39,980 nucleotides of DNA from the IMG/VR virus record IMGVR_UViG_3300037189_017376, positions 1 to 39,980 of that record. One strand, written 5' to 3'. Position 1 is the stretch's first letter. The number at the start of each line of letters is the position of its first letter. Shown here piece by piece: positions 1-8,499 of the stretch. Position numbers and translations under genes: made by a program. The DNA is from a virus. Below the pieces are notes generated by a model. That model had not been told where the DNA came from, did not search any database, and saw only the letters and a list, made by a program, of their open reading frames with translations.

Positions 1-1377
1 GAGGCGGCCGAGGAGACCGAGGAGGCTCCGGTGGAGTCGACCGAGGAGGCGAGCCATCGGCTGCCGACGTCGTTCGGCGCCCCGTCGGCTCCCGCCCTGG
101 CCGCGGTCGGCACGGTGACCGAGGCCCGCCCGATCGTGCGTACCGCCCCCGAGTACCTGTACGCGGTGTCTGGCGTCCAGGGCAAGAACCCGGGCGATGC
201 GTTCGACTCGTGGTCGGAGGTCGCCGCAGCGGCTGCCCGCCGTGGTGCGAGCCTCAACCCGACGACGAGCGAGCGGTTCGAGATCGCCCGCATCAAGGGC
301 AACTACTCGGCTGACCGGGTGCTGTCCGAGGATGTGATGCTCAACGCCGCCAAGTTCGAGCCGGACGAACTGACCGCTGCGTTCTGCCCCCCGGCAACGC
401 CGTCCTACAACCTGGCGTGCGCCAACTCGCTGCGCCGCCCGGTGTTCGGCTCGCTGCCGTCGTTCCAGGCGCCGCGTGGTCGTGTGTCGATCATGCCCAG
501 CCCGGCCCTGTCGGATGTCACCACCGGCTTCGGCCAGTGGACGTCGACGAACGACAGCAACGTCAACGCCGTGAAGTCGGACTGCCAGACGATCACCTGC
601 GGCAGCCCGACCGAGTACGAGATGTACGGCGTGTACCGCTGCCTGACCGTCAAGAACATGATGGCGATGACGTACCCGGAACTGGTCGAGGCATACCTGA
701 ACCGCCTCGGTGCCGCCCAGGCTCGTCTCGCTGAGGAACTGATGCTCAACGCGATGGCGACGGCCAGCACCACGGTGAACGGTCGCCAGTTGGGCTACGG
801 CGGTTCGGTGACGGTGACGTCGACCATCCTGAACTACCTGGCGCTGTACCAGGAGACGCAGCGGTGGGACATCACCGAAAACATGAAGGCGTGGCTGCCC
901 CGCTGGACGCTGTACGCGATGAAGATGGACATCTTCCGTCGCCGTCAGACCAACGGCGGTCTGAACCAGGTCCCGAGCGATGCCGAGATCGAGGGCATGT
1001 TCCGTGATGTCGGCGTCGACGTGACGTTCTTCATGGATCGTCCGACTTGGGCGGTGGCGGTGCCGAGCATCGCCACGGCGAACACGCTGAACCTGCTGCC
1101 GCAGTCGGTGCAGATCCTCATCGCTCCCCCCGGCAAGTTCGCTGCGATCGACCGTGGCGAACTCGCCATCGGCGTGACCGGCAACAACATCTACCGGGAC
1201 AACGAGAGCAACCGCCGCAACCAGTTCACGTTCTTCTTCGAGAACTTCGAGGGTGTCGTGAACACCACGTCGTGCCCGGCGCACATCCTCGACATCCCGG
1301 CTTGCTGGAACGGTGTCCAGATCGACGACATCGTGATCAACTGCCAGGGTGGCGACGAGGTCGGCTACCAGTCCTGA
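1..1377 (+). CDS. Major capsid protein, HK97-like, 5' end cut by window
   Basis: The frame is open to base 1, so the gene begins upstream; the GTG at 31 is only an internal valine codon. The first visible residues are a Glu/Ala-rich stretch, followed by about 420 residues with the layout of an actinophage HK97-fold capsid protein: an N-terminal arm, a long helical middle (about residues 210-260 of the visible part) and a C-terminal beta domain. This subunit should form the icosahedral shell. The acidic lead-in could be a scaffold-like delta domain. A strong hairpin follows the stop by 20 nt, as expected for a very highly expressed gene. Assignment rests on overall pattern, length and position at the head of the structural genes. 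Confidence 0.8.
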   Translation, partial: EAAEETEEAPVESTEEASHRLPTSFGAPSAPALAAVGTVTEARPIVRTAPEYLYAVSGVQGKNPGDAFDSWSEVAAAAARRGASLNPTTSERFEIARIKGNYSADRVLSEDVMLNAAKFEPDELTAAFCPPATPSYNLACANSLRRPVFGSLPSFQAPRGRVSIMPSPALSDVTTGFGQWTSTNDSNVNAVKSDCQTITCGSPTEYEMYGVYRCLTVKNMMAMTYPELVEAYLNRLGAAQARLAEELMLNAMATASTTVNGRQLGYGGSVTVTSTILNYLALYQETQRWDITENMKAWLPRWTLYAMKMDIFRRRQTNGGLNQVPSDAEIEGMFRDVGVDVTFFMDRPTWAVAVPSIATANTLNLLPQSVQILIAPPGKFAAIDRGELAIGVTGNNIYRDNESNRRNQFTFFFENFEGVVNTTSCPAHILDIPACWNGVQIDDIVINCQGGDEVGYQS

Positions 1378-1396
1378 TTGACACAGGCGCAACGGT

Positions 1397-1424
1397 GAGG
1401 GGGTCGGGTTCGCCCGGCCCCCTC
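1397..1424 (+). terminator. GC-rich hairpin after the capsid gene
   Basis: A 12-bp stem (one G-T pair) closed by a TTCG tetraloop lies 20 nt after the capsid stop. There is no real T-tract, only a TCTTCG tail. It could terminate or attenuate transcription, or protect the 3' end of the capsid mRNA. Confidence 0.7.
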
Positions 1425-1490
1425 TTCGCGTCCAGTGACATGCCGTGCAGCAACATGCGAGGATGACCGCGTTCTTCAAGGAGGATCGAG

Positions 1491-2363
1491 ATGACGTCGA
1501 CCAAGATGGCCCCGGTGCTCGGGCGGCTCCCCGCCCCGGAGATGACCTACGGGTTCTTCGACGCGGTGCGGGCGCTGCCGCTGCCCCCTGGCGTCGAGGA
1601 GCGGTGGCCGATGCATGGGCTGATGGTCGAGCCGCGTCCGGTGCGTGGCGCGTACCGCACCGATTCGGATTGTGGGCCGCTCGACCACACGACGGACACG
1701 CCGCCTGCGTGTGAGACGTCGATCGAATTCCTGCCGTTCCGCATCTATGACGTGATGGGCTACTCGACGGCGTTGTCGGTGATGGAAGAAGACTACGAGT
1801 CCCGTGTCGTCGACCGTCTCCGTGATCTGGCGTCGTACCTGTTCGCCCTGGAACTGGTCGATGCAGCCGGATCTGGTTCGGGCTTCGGTCTGTCGCAGAC
1901 GGCAACCGCCCCGACGACCCCGGCGTTCGGCGCTGGTGCGCTGGAACTCGGCCTCGGTGTGGCGATGTTGGAGAACGAACTGTCACGCCGCCTCCGTGGC
2001 CGCCAGGGCATGATCTTCGTCGGCCCGGGGCTGTTCACGCAGATCGTCGACGAATGCGACTTGCGGTTCGATGGCACCCGCTGGGTGACGCCGCTCGGCA
2101 ACGTGGTCGTCACTGATTCGGCGTGGGCTGACATCGCCCAGCCGTCCGGCCAGGCCGCTCCTGGCGCGACCGAGGACTGGATCTACGGTTCGTCGGAGGT
2201 GTTCTACGCGTCGACCACGCCGGAACTGCTCGGCAATCGCAGCGACTCGTTCTTGCAGCGGCAGCGTCACAACGACATCCGCCGTTTCGCCGAAGGGTAC
2301 GGTCTGCTCGCGTTCGAGACGCAGACCGTGACTGCGGTGAAGGTCAACTACGACGCGGCCTGA
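1491..2363 (+). CDS. Capsid-proximal structural protein, 290 aa
   Basis: The start is fixed by a strong ribosome binding site (AAGGAGG) about 6 nt before ATG. The protein has no motif I can name. A middle segment (about residues 155-215) carries a long helix followed by a GRQGMIFVGP stretch and a VTPLGNVVVTDS stretch. This resembles uncharacterised proteins that often sit directly after actinophage capsid genes. Its place between the capsid gene and small structural genes suggests a capsid-associated or decoration role, or a diverged capsid-like fold. No catalytic signature is seen. Confidence 0.6.
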   Translation: MTSTKMAPVLGRLPAPEMTYGFFDAVRALPLPPGVEERWPMHGLMVEPRPVRGAYRTDSDCGPLDHTTDTPPACETSIEFLPFRIYDVMGYSTALSVMEEDYESRVVDRLRDLASYLFALELVDAAGSGSGFGLSQTATAPTTPAFGAGALELGLGVAMLENELSRRLRGRQGMIFVGPGLFTQIVDECDLRFDGTRWVTPLGNVVVTDSAWADIAQPSGQAAPGATEDWIYGSSEVFYASTTPELLGNRSDSFLQRQRHNDIRRFAEGYGLLAFETQTVTAVKVNYDAA

Positions 2364-2396
2364 TCCCAGCCCAAGACATACGGCTCGGCTCGTCCG

Positions 2397-2402
2397 TACA
2401 GT
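2397..2402 (+). promoter_or_regulatory. -10 box for leaderless start at 2410
   Basis: TACAGT lies 7 nt before the ATG at 2410, and no Shine-Dalgarno sequence is present. This fits transcription starting at or next to the start codon. Confidence 0.5.
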
Positions 2403-2409
2403 GCGGGCG

Positions 2410-2634
2410 ATGGACACTCGCAGCGACTTTCAGCAACGCATCGGCGTTGGCGAACCGTCGAGGGCGTTCAGCTTGCGTTACGGCACGTCCGATACGCGTC
2501 CGGTGGTGGCCGACGACGGCTCCCTTCGTGGCCGTGTCGTCGGTTCGCACACTCACCATTGGGATGGCCGTGTCGACGCGACTGCGGTCGCCCCTGCTGT
2601 CCACCAGACGATCCAGAAGAAGGAGACGACGTGA
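2410..2634 (+). CDS. Small hypothetical protein, 74 aa
   Basis: Unrecognised. The ATG at 2410 is preferred over the GTG at 2401 because a TACAGT box sits 7 nt upstream and the GTG lies inside that box. The protein is hydrophilic, with a Gly/Arg/His-rich middle and a short KKE C-terminus. Its stop overlaps the next start (GTGA), so the two are translationally coupled. Position suggests a small virion or assembly protein; no function is claimed. Confidence 0.5.
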   Translation: MDTRSDFQQRIGVGEPSRAFSLRYGTSDTRPVVADDGSLRGRVVGSHTHHWDGRVDATAVAPAVHQTIQKKETT

Positions 2635-2948
2635 GCACCCGTGATGCTGCCCGTGCCCGCTGGCGGGCCGACCTGCACGACTTCGGCGCTGCTGCGCTGA
2701 ACTCGGCTGGTCTGACCGGCCTGGCGACCGACAACGCCGCGTCGGCTTTCTCGCTGCGCGAATACGCTGATCTGATGGACAGTCTGGCCGCAGCAAAGGC
2801 TGCCGGTGATCCGGTGGCGCTTCGCGCGGTGAAGACCGAAGTGATCGCCTTCCGCGCGGCCGAGCGCACGTTCGGCCCGCCGCGGGTGGGCGTCGTGAGC
2901 GACTTCCCTGAGCCGTCCGACGACGAACTGGCCGCTTCCGGCTACTAG
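2631..2948 (+). CDS. Hypothetical structural-region protein, 105 aa
   Basis: The GTG start at 2631 overlaps the previous stop and follows a good ribosome binding site (AAGAAGGAG, spacing about 6). The protein is mostly helical and Ala/Arg-rich in its first 85 residues, with an acidic Pro/Ser/Asp tail. There is no signal peptide or membrane segment. It is not recognised; neighbours are capsid and decoration-type genes. Confidence 0.6.
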   Translation: MSTRDAARARWRADLHDFGAAALNSAGLTGLATDNAASAFSLREYADLMDSLAAAKAAGDPVALRAVKTEVIAFRAAERTFGPPRVGVVSDFPEPSDDELAASGY

Positions 2949-2960
2949 GAGTGATCTGAC

Positions 2961-3419
2961 ATGGCATTCCCCACTTCCGCTCTCTTCACGGCAACGTTCG
3001 TCGACGTCCTCGACGTGACGCAGTTGGCGATCGACCTCGATGCCGAAACCCACAAGGTCGCCCTCTACACCAACTCGTTGACCGGCGCCGACCTCGTCAC
3101 TGACACCGCGTACGGTGTCGGTGCTTGGGCGTCGAACGAGGTGCCGAACGGTTCCGGCTACACGACGGGCGGCAACGCTCTCACCGGCACGACGTACCTG
3201 TCGACGGGCGCCGGCGTCACAACCTGGGATGCCACCGACACCCCGTGGACGACGTCGACTTTCTCTGGCGTGCGCGGCTGCCTCATCTACGCCGACGCTC
3301 TCGCCGGGAACAACGGCATCATCGCCCTCAACTTCGGTGCCGACTATGCGGTGACCGCGGGCACGTTCACGGTGCAGTGGAACGCGTCGGGCATTTTCAC
3401 GATCGACTTCGTCCCGTAG
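2961..3419 (+). CDS. Small beta-rich virion protein, 152 aa
   Basis: The ATG follows AGGAG with 8-nt spacing. The protein is rich in Thr, Gly, Ala and aromatic residues and looks entirely beta-stranded. It contains a YGVGAWASNEV stretch, a WDATDTPW stretch near residue 92 and a C-terminal FTVQWNASGIF segment. Proteins with this layout are common in actinophage structural regions, often as unnamed head or minor-tail proteins. A decoration or fibre role is likely but not shown. Confidence 0.65.
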   Translation: MAFPTSALFTATFVDVLDVTQLAIDLDAETHKVALYTNSLTGADLVTDTAYGVGAWASNEVPNGSGYTTGGNALTGTTYLSTGAGVTTWDATDTPWTTSTFSGVRGCLIYADALAGNNGIIALNFGADYAVTAGTFTVQWNASGIFTIDFVP

Positions 3420-3425
3420 TCCGTC

Positions 3426-3851
3426 ATGGCAGCCGCCCCCGTCTACTACACGACCCCGAAGGTCGGTCACTGCCGTCTCACCACCGGCGTCGCAGCGACC
3501 GACGGTTCATCCGCCGCGACTGCGTTGACGTGGTATGGCGGCTCCGGGCCAGCCAGCGCGTACATGCTCGTCAAAGTGGTCGCGTCAGCAACGAACAACG
3601 CTGGTACTGCGAACCTTGCCGACTCGCTGTTGCACATTTTCGTCGACGACGGCTCGACGATGCGTCTGCTGCGTTCCTACGACCTCGGTGACCAGGCTGT
3701 CGGCACGGTCACTCTGTCGGCTGGCGCGTGGGAGATCAACTTCCCGCCGGGCGAGTTCTGCTTTCCGAGCAATCTCCTGCCTGAGTTCACCGTGAGCGTG
3801 ACCCCGACGGCAGGCAACCTCGACATCGTCTGCTTCATCCACGAGGCGTAG
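3426..3851 (+). CDS. Small beta-rich structural protein, 141 aa
   Basis: It starts 6 nt after the preceding stop, with no clear ribosome binding site, so translation is probably coupled. The sequence alternates Thr/Ala/Val strands with short turns and includes FVDDGSTMRLLRSYDL near residues 65-80. No catalytic or membrane features are seen. It sits with the preceding gene in what looks like a set of virion surface proteins. Confidence 0.6.
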   Translation: MAAAPVYYTTPKVGHCRLTTGVAATDGSSAATALTWYGGSGPASAYMLVKVVASATNNAGTANLADSLLHIFVDDGSTMRLLRSYDLGDQAVGTVTLSAGAWEINFPPGEFCFPSNLLPEFTVSVTPTAGNLDIVCFIHEA

Positions 3852-3853
3852 CC

Positions 3854-4807
3854 ATGAGCACCCCGGGGATCTACCGAGGGGACGCCTCCCGCCTCGGCCA
3901 AGGCGAACTTGATCTCCGTCCCGCAAACCACATTGTGCGGTTCCGTGCCGGGCAGCAAGGGTTCTGGAACCCGCCTGCGGGTGTGCGGGTTGTGCGTATG
4001 CGGGGCTTTGCGGGCGGCGGCGGTGGCGGCAGTGGCCGCATCGACGTTGCCGGTCAGGGACGCGGCGGGGGCACGGGCGGCGGCGGTGGTGGCGCGTTCG
4101 ATGTGTGGTTCGATCTGCTCGGCTATGACGTTGAACGGAACTGGTTGCGGCAGTCGTGGCAGTACAGCGTCGGCCGTGGCGGCATCGGCGGCGCAGCAGC
4201 GACGTCCGGTGCGGCAACGAACGGCAACGCCGGTGCGGCGGGCGGCAACACGACACTGATTCTGCCGAACGCACCCCATCAAACGCTGCCGGTGACCATC
4301 ACTGCTGGCGGCGGCGGCGCAGGGGCAGGCGGCACGAACGCAGCCGGTACGGGCGGCACTGCTGGCACTGGCGCGATCCCAGGTACGGCGGGCGGCGCAT
4401 CGAACACTGGTGGCGCGGCAGTGGCAGGTACGGCAGGTACTGCGTTGCAAGCCACTGGCGGCCAATGCTGTGGCGGCGGCGGCGGCGGTGGCATCACTGC
4501 CGGTAACGCCAACCAGGCTGGTGGTGCCGGTGGCGGTCATGCCTCGACCGGCATTGCCCTCACGGGAGGCGCTGCCGGTGCCGCAGCCGCGCCCGGCCAG
4601 CATGGCTTTGCGTCGCCGTTCGGCATCCAAGGCGGCGTTGGCGGCGGCGGTGGTGGCGGCAACAACGGTGTGGCTGGCGCTGGCGGCGCAGGCGGATTCC
4701 CGGGCGGCGGCGGCGGCGGCGGTGGTGCGACGATCACGACGACCGGCACGTCGGGTGCGGGCGGCTACGGCAGCGACGGGCTGATCATCATCGAATACTT
4801 CTGGTGA
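3854..4807 (+). CDS. Glycine-rich virion protein, 317 aa
   Basis: The ATG follows a GAGG sequence at 3843. The first 50 residues are ordinary and end with a PPAGVRVVRMRGFAG strand. After that the protein is dominated by runs of 4-8 glycines separated by Ala/Thr/Asn strands, ending in a conserved-looking GSDGLIIIEYFW C-terminus. Gly-rich domains with this kind of ending are typical of phage fibre or surface proteins that form polyglycine-helix bundles. I infer a fibre or head-fibre role. The glycine runs are encoded by GGC/GGT tracts, which could slip during replication. Confidence 0.65.
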   Translation: MSTPGIYRGDASRLGQGELDLRPANHIVRFRAGQQGFWNPPAGVRVVRMRGFAGGGGGGSGRIDVAGQGRGGGTGGGGGGAFDVWFDLLGYDVERNWLRQSWQYSVGRGGIGGAAATSGAATNGNAGAAGGNTTLILPNAPHQTLPVTITAGGGGAGAGGTNAAGTGGTAGTGAIPGTAGGASNTGGAAVAGTAGTALQATGGQCCGGGGGGGITAGNANQAGGAGGGHASTGIALTGGAAGAAAAPGQHGFASPFGIQGGVGGGGGGGNNGVAGAGGAGGFPGGGGGGGGATITTTGTSGAGGYGSDGLIIIEYFW

Positions 4808-4815
4808 GGTAGCGC

Positions 4816-6405
4816 ATGGACCCGCGCCTCCTTGTAGCGCCAGACCTGAAACTGGTCGTTGGCGACATGCTGCCAACGTTGCTAGTGGTCCCGGTCGAAA
4901 CGGCCGAGGCTGCTGGGACGACCGTCTCTGCGCCGACGGTGTCGATTTCTGCTGTTGCTCAGACACCGTCGATCCTTGTCGATTCCGGCGCTGTTGCCGC
5001 AGTCGTTGCGATCTCCGCGACCCCCCGTGTCCCGATCGTTCGGATCGACATGACTGCTGTCGCTGGCGTTGTTGCCGTTGCGGCATCGACGTTCACGCCG
5101 ACGGTGACGGCGTCTGGATCTCCAACCTCGACGCTTGTCACGGTCGCAGCGTCGGCTTTCACTCCGACGGTCACTGCGTCGGGAACGGTGATCCCGTCGA
5201 CGGTTGCTGTTGCTGCTGCCGCTTATACGCCGACGATCCAGTCCGCTGTCACCGCCACACCGCCAGTCGTCTCCCTGTCGGCGATCCCCCTCACGCCCCA
5301 GGTTGTCGGTTCGGCGAATGTGGCGGTGGCAGTCGTTACTCTTACCGCTGCTCCACGGGCACCAACTATCACCGCGTCCGGTACGCCGGTCGCCCCCATC
5401 GTTGCGCTTGCAACGTCCGCTCTTACCCCCACGATCACAGCCTCCGCCACCGCGACGCCTGCTGTAGTGGCGCTGTCGACGGTCGCGTATACGCCGACCA
5501 TCGACGTGACGTTGTCGGCCAGCCCTTCTCCGTCGCTGGTGGCGTTGTCGGTGACAATCCCCGGCTCGAGCATTGTTGCGTCCGCAACGATTGTCGCGCC
5601 GACGGTGTCGACGTCGGCTATTGTGTTTACGCCGACGGTGACTGCTTCCGCAGCGGCGTTGCCGACGGTAGTGGCTGTCGCCGCTGCGATCTTCCCGCCC
5701 GTGCTCACCGCATCCGCAGCGGTGGTCCCGTCGGTCGTGGCGGTGGCAGCCACCCCTCGTGCCCCGACGCTCGTCGCATCCGGCACGGTCGTCGTTTCAA
5801 ACGTGTCGCTTGCCGCTGTGGCTCTTACGCCGACGGCGGGAACGCTGATCTCTGTCGTCCCCTCGTTGGTCGCTCTGTCGGTCAGCGCACTCACCCCGAC
5901 CATTACGGCCTCCGCCGCTGTCCCCGCCGCTGTCGTCGCGCTGGCGGCCGTGCCGCGCCTCCCGGCCGTCACCGCTTCTGGCTCAACGGTCGCATCGGTG
6001 GTTGCCCTGACGGTGACCGTCTACACCCCGACGGTGACGGTGTCGCGTACTGCCGCTGTTGCCGTGGTGTCGCTTGCGGCGGCGGTGTACGCCCCGACGG
6101 TCATTGCTACGGCTCTTCCGGTAGCCCCTGTGGTCGCTGTGGCTGCGCTGCCCCGTGCGCCGGTGCTTCGGGCCAGCGGAACTGTTGTTGCCCCTGTGGT
6201 AGCTGTTGCGGCGGTCGTATGGGCGATCACGATCTTCACCGGAATCGTTCCGACTGTGCCGGAGCCGTTGCGCACCGCCGGATACATCCGCGGATTGCGC
6301 ACCGGGGGATACCGCCAGCAGACCTGGCGAACCACCGATGGCTATGCTTCGCCGCAGACCACCGGGCCGATGCCGGGCCGAAGGACGACGGAGGGCTACC
6401 TGTGA
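4816..6405 (+). CDS. 22-residue-repeat fibrous protein, 529 aa
   Basis: The start follows GAGG with 6-nt spacing. Residues 1-38 form a hydrophobic lead-in. Residues 39-473 are about 20 tandem copies of a 22-residue unit with consensus PxVVAVAAxxxTPTVTASGT, nearly pure Ala/Val/Thr/Ser/Pro. Two short strands per unit suggest a beta-solenoid or an elongated rod. Residues 487-529 form a different tail with four Gly-Tyr motifs (TAGY, TGGY, TDGY, TEGY). There is no charge in the repeats and almost no aromatic residue. It is probably a virion fibre or surface protein. Its Thr/Ser/Pro content and position just before a glycosyltransferase cassette make it a candidate O-glycan acceptor; that is inference. 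Confidence 0.7.
   Translation: MDPRLLVAPDLKLVVGDMLPTLLVVPVETAEAAGTTVSAPTVSISAVAQTPSILVDSGAVAAVVAISATPRVPIVRIDMTAVAGVVAVAASTFTPTVTASGSPTSTLVTVAASAFTPTVTASGTVIPSTVAVAAAAYTPTIQSAVTATPPVVSLSAIPLTPQVVGSANVAVAVVTLTAAPRAPTITASGTPVAPIVALATSALTPTITASATATPAVVALSTVAYTPTIDVTLSASPSPSLVALSVTIPGSSIVASATIVAPTVSTSAIVFTPTVTASAAALPTVVAVAAAIFPPVLTASAAVVPSVVAVAATPRAPTLVASGTVVVSNVSLAAVALTPTAGTLISVVPSLVALSVSALTPTITASAAVPAAVVALAAVPRLPAVTASGSTVASVVALTVTVYTPTVTVSRTAAVAVVSLAAAVYAPTVIATALPVAPVVAVAALPRAPVLRASGTVVAPVVAVAAVVWAITIFTGIVPTVPEPLRTAGYIRGLRTGGYRQQTWRTTDGYASPQTTGPMPGRRTTEGYL
4930..6234 (+). repeat. About 20 tandem 66-bp (22-codon) repeats
   Basis: The coding repeats of the 529-aa protein show a 66-bp period, with two units of 23 codons near residues 215-260. 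The DNA units are diverged from each other, so the period is conserved at protein level rather than by recent duplication. Confidence 0.75.
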
Positions 6406-6755
6406 GCATCCAGCCGCTGCGCACCAACATCTTCGAAATCAAGCAGGGCGACACCGGGCCGCGCATCGAGACGACACTGCTCGACGGCGACGGCGTCCCG
6501 GTCGATCTGACCGACGCAGTGTCAGTGAGGTTCAAGATGGTCGCCAAAGCCCACCCGCACGCAGTGAAGTTGAACCGCGTCACGGCCGGGTTCAACCCGA
6601 CGACGGCGGGCGAGGTCTGGTACCAGTGGGCTGCCGGGAACACCGACACGCCCGGTTCGTACACGATCGACTGGCAGGTGACGTTCCCGGGGGCGATCAT
6701 CATGACGTTTCCGTCGCACACGTTCGACGAAGTGAAGGTCATTGCAGCGCACTAG
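6402..6755 (+). CDS. Small baseplate-upper-like (BppU_N-type) protein, 117 aa
   Basis: The GTG start at 6402 overlaps the preceding stop (GTGA). The sequence opens with EIKQGDTGPRIETTLLDGDG, continues with VSVRFKM, and closes with GSYTIDWQVTFPG and a TFDEVKV strand. This pattern matches the Ig-like N-terminal domain of phage baseplate upper proteins, which also occurs as small stand-alone structural proteins in actinophages. It ends the first structural block; the next gene has its own -10 box. Confidence 0.6.
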   Translation: MSIQPLRTNIFEIKQGDTGPRIETTLLDGDGVPVDLTDAVSVRFKMVAKAHPHAVKLNRVTAGFNPTTAGEVWYQWAAGNTDTPGSYTIDWQVTFPGAIIMTFPSHTFDEVKVIAAH

Positions 6756-6762
6756 TCGCGCA

Positions 6763-6768
6763 TAGTAT
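6763..6768 (+). promoter_or_regulatory. -10 box opening the glycosylation cassette
   Basis: TAGTAT lies 7 nt before the ATG at 6776, with no ribosome binding site. The alternative ATG at 6767 lies inside the box. This is the only such box before the eight overlapping genes 6776-14127. Confidence 0.6.
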
Positions 6769-6775
6769 GTCCATC

Positions 6776-7777
6776 ATGCGTGTCATTCAGATCGGCAACT
6801 TCGGCCCTGAGCACTCCACGGAGAACCACCTGTTGCGGGCGTTGCGCTCGAACGACGTCGAGGTGTGGCCGATGCAGGAGAACGACCCGGCGACGTTCGC
6901 GACGCTTGCCAATGGTGATTGGCCCGATGTCGACTGGGTGCTGTGGACCCGCACCGGCTGGGACTGGGATTCGTTTTACCCGGGCGGGCGGTTGCAGGCG
7001 ATCTTCGATCAGCGCAAGTTCCTCCGCCGCTGTCGGGGTGCTGGCATTCCGACTGTCGGCTACCACCTCGACATCTGGTGGGGGCTGGGTCGCGAGCAGC
7101 AGGTGTGGGAGGAGCCGTTCTTCGAATGCTCGGTCGTCATCACCGCCGACGGCGGTCACTCTGACGAGTGGCAGCGCGCTGGCGTCAACCACGTCTGGAT
7201 GGCACCCGGTGTTTCCGCCCCCGAGTGCGAGCCGGGTCATTTCGACCCGGAGATGCACTCCAAGTTGGCGTTCGTCGGCTCCTGGCAGGGCGGCTACCAC
7301 ACCGAACACCAGCATCGCTACGAACTCGTCGAATGGTTGAAGCGCAACTTCCGCCAGCACTGCGAGTTCTGGCCTCGTCTCGGCCAGCCTGCGGTGCGCG
7401 GAGAGGCGTTGCGCAACCTGTACGCATCGGTCGACGTGCTGATCGGCGATTCGTGCTTTGCCGGTCAGGTGCCGAACTACTGGTCGGATCGCATCCCCGA
7501 GACCGTCGGTCGTGGCGGTCTGCTGATCCACCCGGATGTGCCTGGCCTCAACGAACAGTTCACGCCCGGGGAACATCTGCTCACCTGGCAGGCCGGTGAT
7601 TGGGATGCGCTTGGCGCTCAGATCGAGTACGCCCTGTCGAACCCGACAAAGATGGCTGAGATCCGCGCTGCCGGACGCGCCCATGTGGTCGCCCGCCACA
7701 CCTATGAGGTGCGTATGCGCCAAGTGGTCGAGCTGCTGTTCCCGAAACCGAAGCAGCGCAAGAAGGCGGCTAAGTGA
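6776..7777 (+). CDS. Glycosyltransferase, GT-B type (CgeB-like)
   Basis: The 333-aa protein has a Rossmann-like N-terminus (MRVIQIGNFG) and a C-terminal half typical of GT-B enzymes. The ETVGRGGLLIHPDVPGLNEQF region near residue 243 corresponds to the nucleotide-sugar-binding segment of the Glyco_trans_1_2/CgeB family. It should transfer a sugar from an activated donor in the cytoplasm. The C-terminus is Lys-rich (KPKQRKKAAK). It leads the cassette and its stop overlaps the next start (GTGA). Donor and acceptor are unknown. Confidence 0.75.
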   Translation: MRVIQIGNFGPEHSTENHLLRALRSNDVEVWPMQENDPATFATLANGDWPDVDWVLWTRTGWDWDSFYPGGRLQAIFDQRKFLRRCRGAGIPTVGYHLDIWWGLGREQQVWEEPFFECSVVITADGGHSDEWQRAGVNHVWMAPGVSAPECEPGHFDPEMHSKLAFVGSWQGGYHTEHQHRYELVEWLKRNFRQHCEFWPRLGQPAVRGEALRNLYASVDVLIGDSCFAGQVPNYWSDRIPETVGRGGLLIHPDVPGLNEQFTPGEHLLTWQAGDWDALGAQIEYALSNPTKMAEIRAAGRAHVVARHTYEVRMRQVVELLFPKPKQRKKAAK

Positions 7778-8499
7778 AGCCGTGGCTGAAGAAGGTGGCC
7801 GCCGTCGCCAAGGCAGCCACCGCATACCATCCGGTATGCGAGACCCACGGTGAACCGCACCAGCGCATCACCGTCGCTTCCGCCCTCGGCCCGATGCTCG
7901 TGTTTGATGCCGACCGTTACCGCGACACGCCCGGCTATTGCGTCGGAGACGATGAGGTGTCGCGCTCGTTCGCCCTCTACGGCACATGGGAGGTGCGCAA
8001 CGCGCGCATCTTCGAAGATGCCGTGGCCGAACACCCCGGCATCGTCCTCGACATCGGCTGCCATGTCGGCTGGTACTCGCGAATCGCCAGGTGGCTCAAC
8101 CGCGACGTGATCGCGTTCGATGCCGTCACCGAACACATCGAGATGTGCAAGGCGAACGCACCCGGCGTCCACGCGATGCAGATGTGGTTCGACGAACACA
8201 CCGGCACCCTTCCCGTCGCTGGCGCCCCCGAGATCGCCGCCGTCAAGATGGACATCGAAGGCGCTGAACAGCACGCATTGCGGATGATCGAGCCGCTGAT
8301 TGACGCCGGGAACGTGGCGACGATCCTGATGGAAGTGTCGCCCGTGTTCAATGACTCGTATCCGGCAGTGGTGCGCAGCCTTTTCGAACGCGGCTACCAG
8401 GCGGAGGTCACTGTGCCGTTCCGGCAGTTGACCGTTGACAACCTCGATGCGGTGCTCGCCGAGCACCCTCAGTTCGACGTCCTGTTCAGGAGGGCATGA
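7774..8499 (+). CDS. FkbM-family SAM methyltransferase (1)
   Basis: The 241-aa protein carries the SAM-binding motif VLDIGCHVGWYS at 91-102 and the FkbM signature VKMDIEGAE at 157-165. FkbM enzymes O-methylate hydroxyl groups on sugars and polyketides. In a cluster of glycosyltransferases it most likely caps or decorates a glycan. The GTG start overlaps the preceding stop. The last residues are followed directly by ATGATG, where the next gene begins. Confidence 0.85.
   Translation: MKPWLKKVAAVAKAATAYHPVCETHGEPHQRITVASALGPMLVFDADRYRDTPGYCVGDDEVSRSFALYGTWEVRNARIFEDAVAEHPGIVLDIGCHVGWYSRIARWLNRDVIAFDAVTEHIEMCKANAPGVHAMQMWFDEHTGTLPVAGAPEIAAVKMDIEGAEQHALRMIEPLIDAGNVATILMEVSPVFNDSYPAVVRSLFERGYQAEVTVPFRQLTVDNLDAVLAEHPQFDVLFRRA

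Noticed and set aside
1379-1384. TTGACA after the capsid gene as a promoter
   Set aside because: It runs straight into the GC-rich hairpin with no -10 box.
3677-5086. 469-aa minus-strand open frame
   Set aside because: Ala/Arg-rich antisense of the glycine-rich gene; produced by GGC repeats.
4930-6234. Tandem 66-bp units as a possible CRISPR or DNA satellite
   Set aside because: Units are in-frame codon repeats with diverged DNA and no spacer/repeat alternation.
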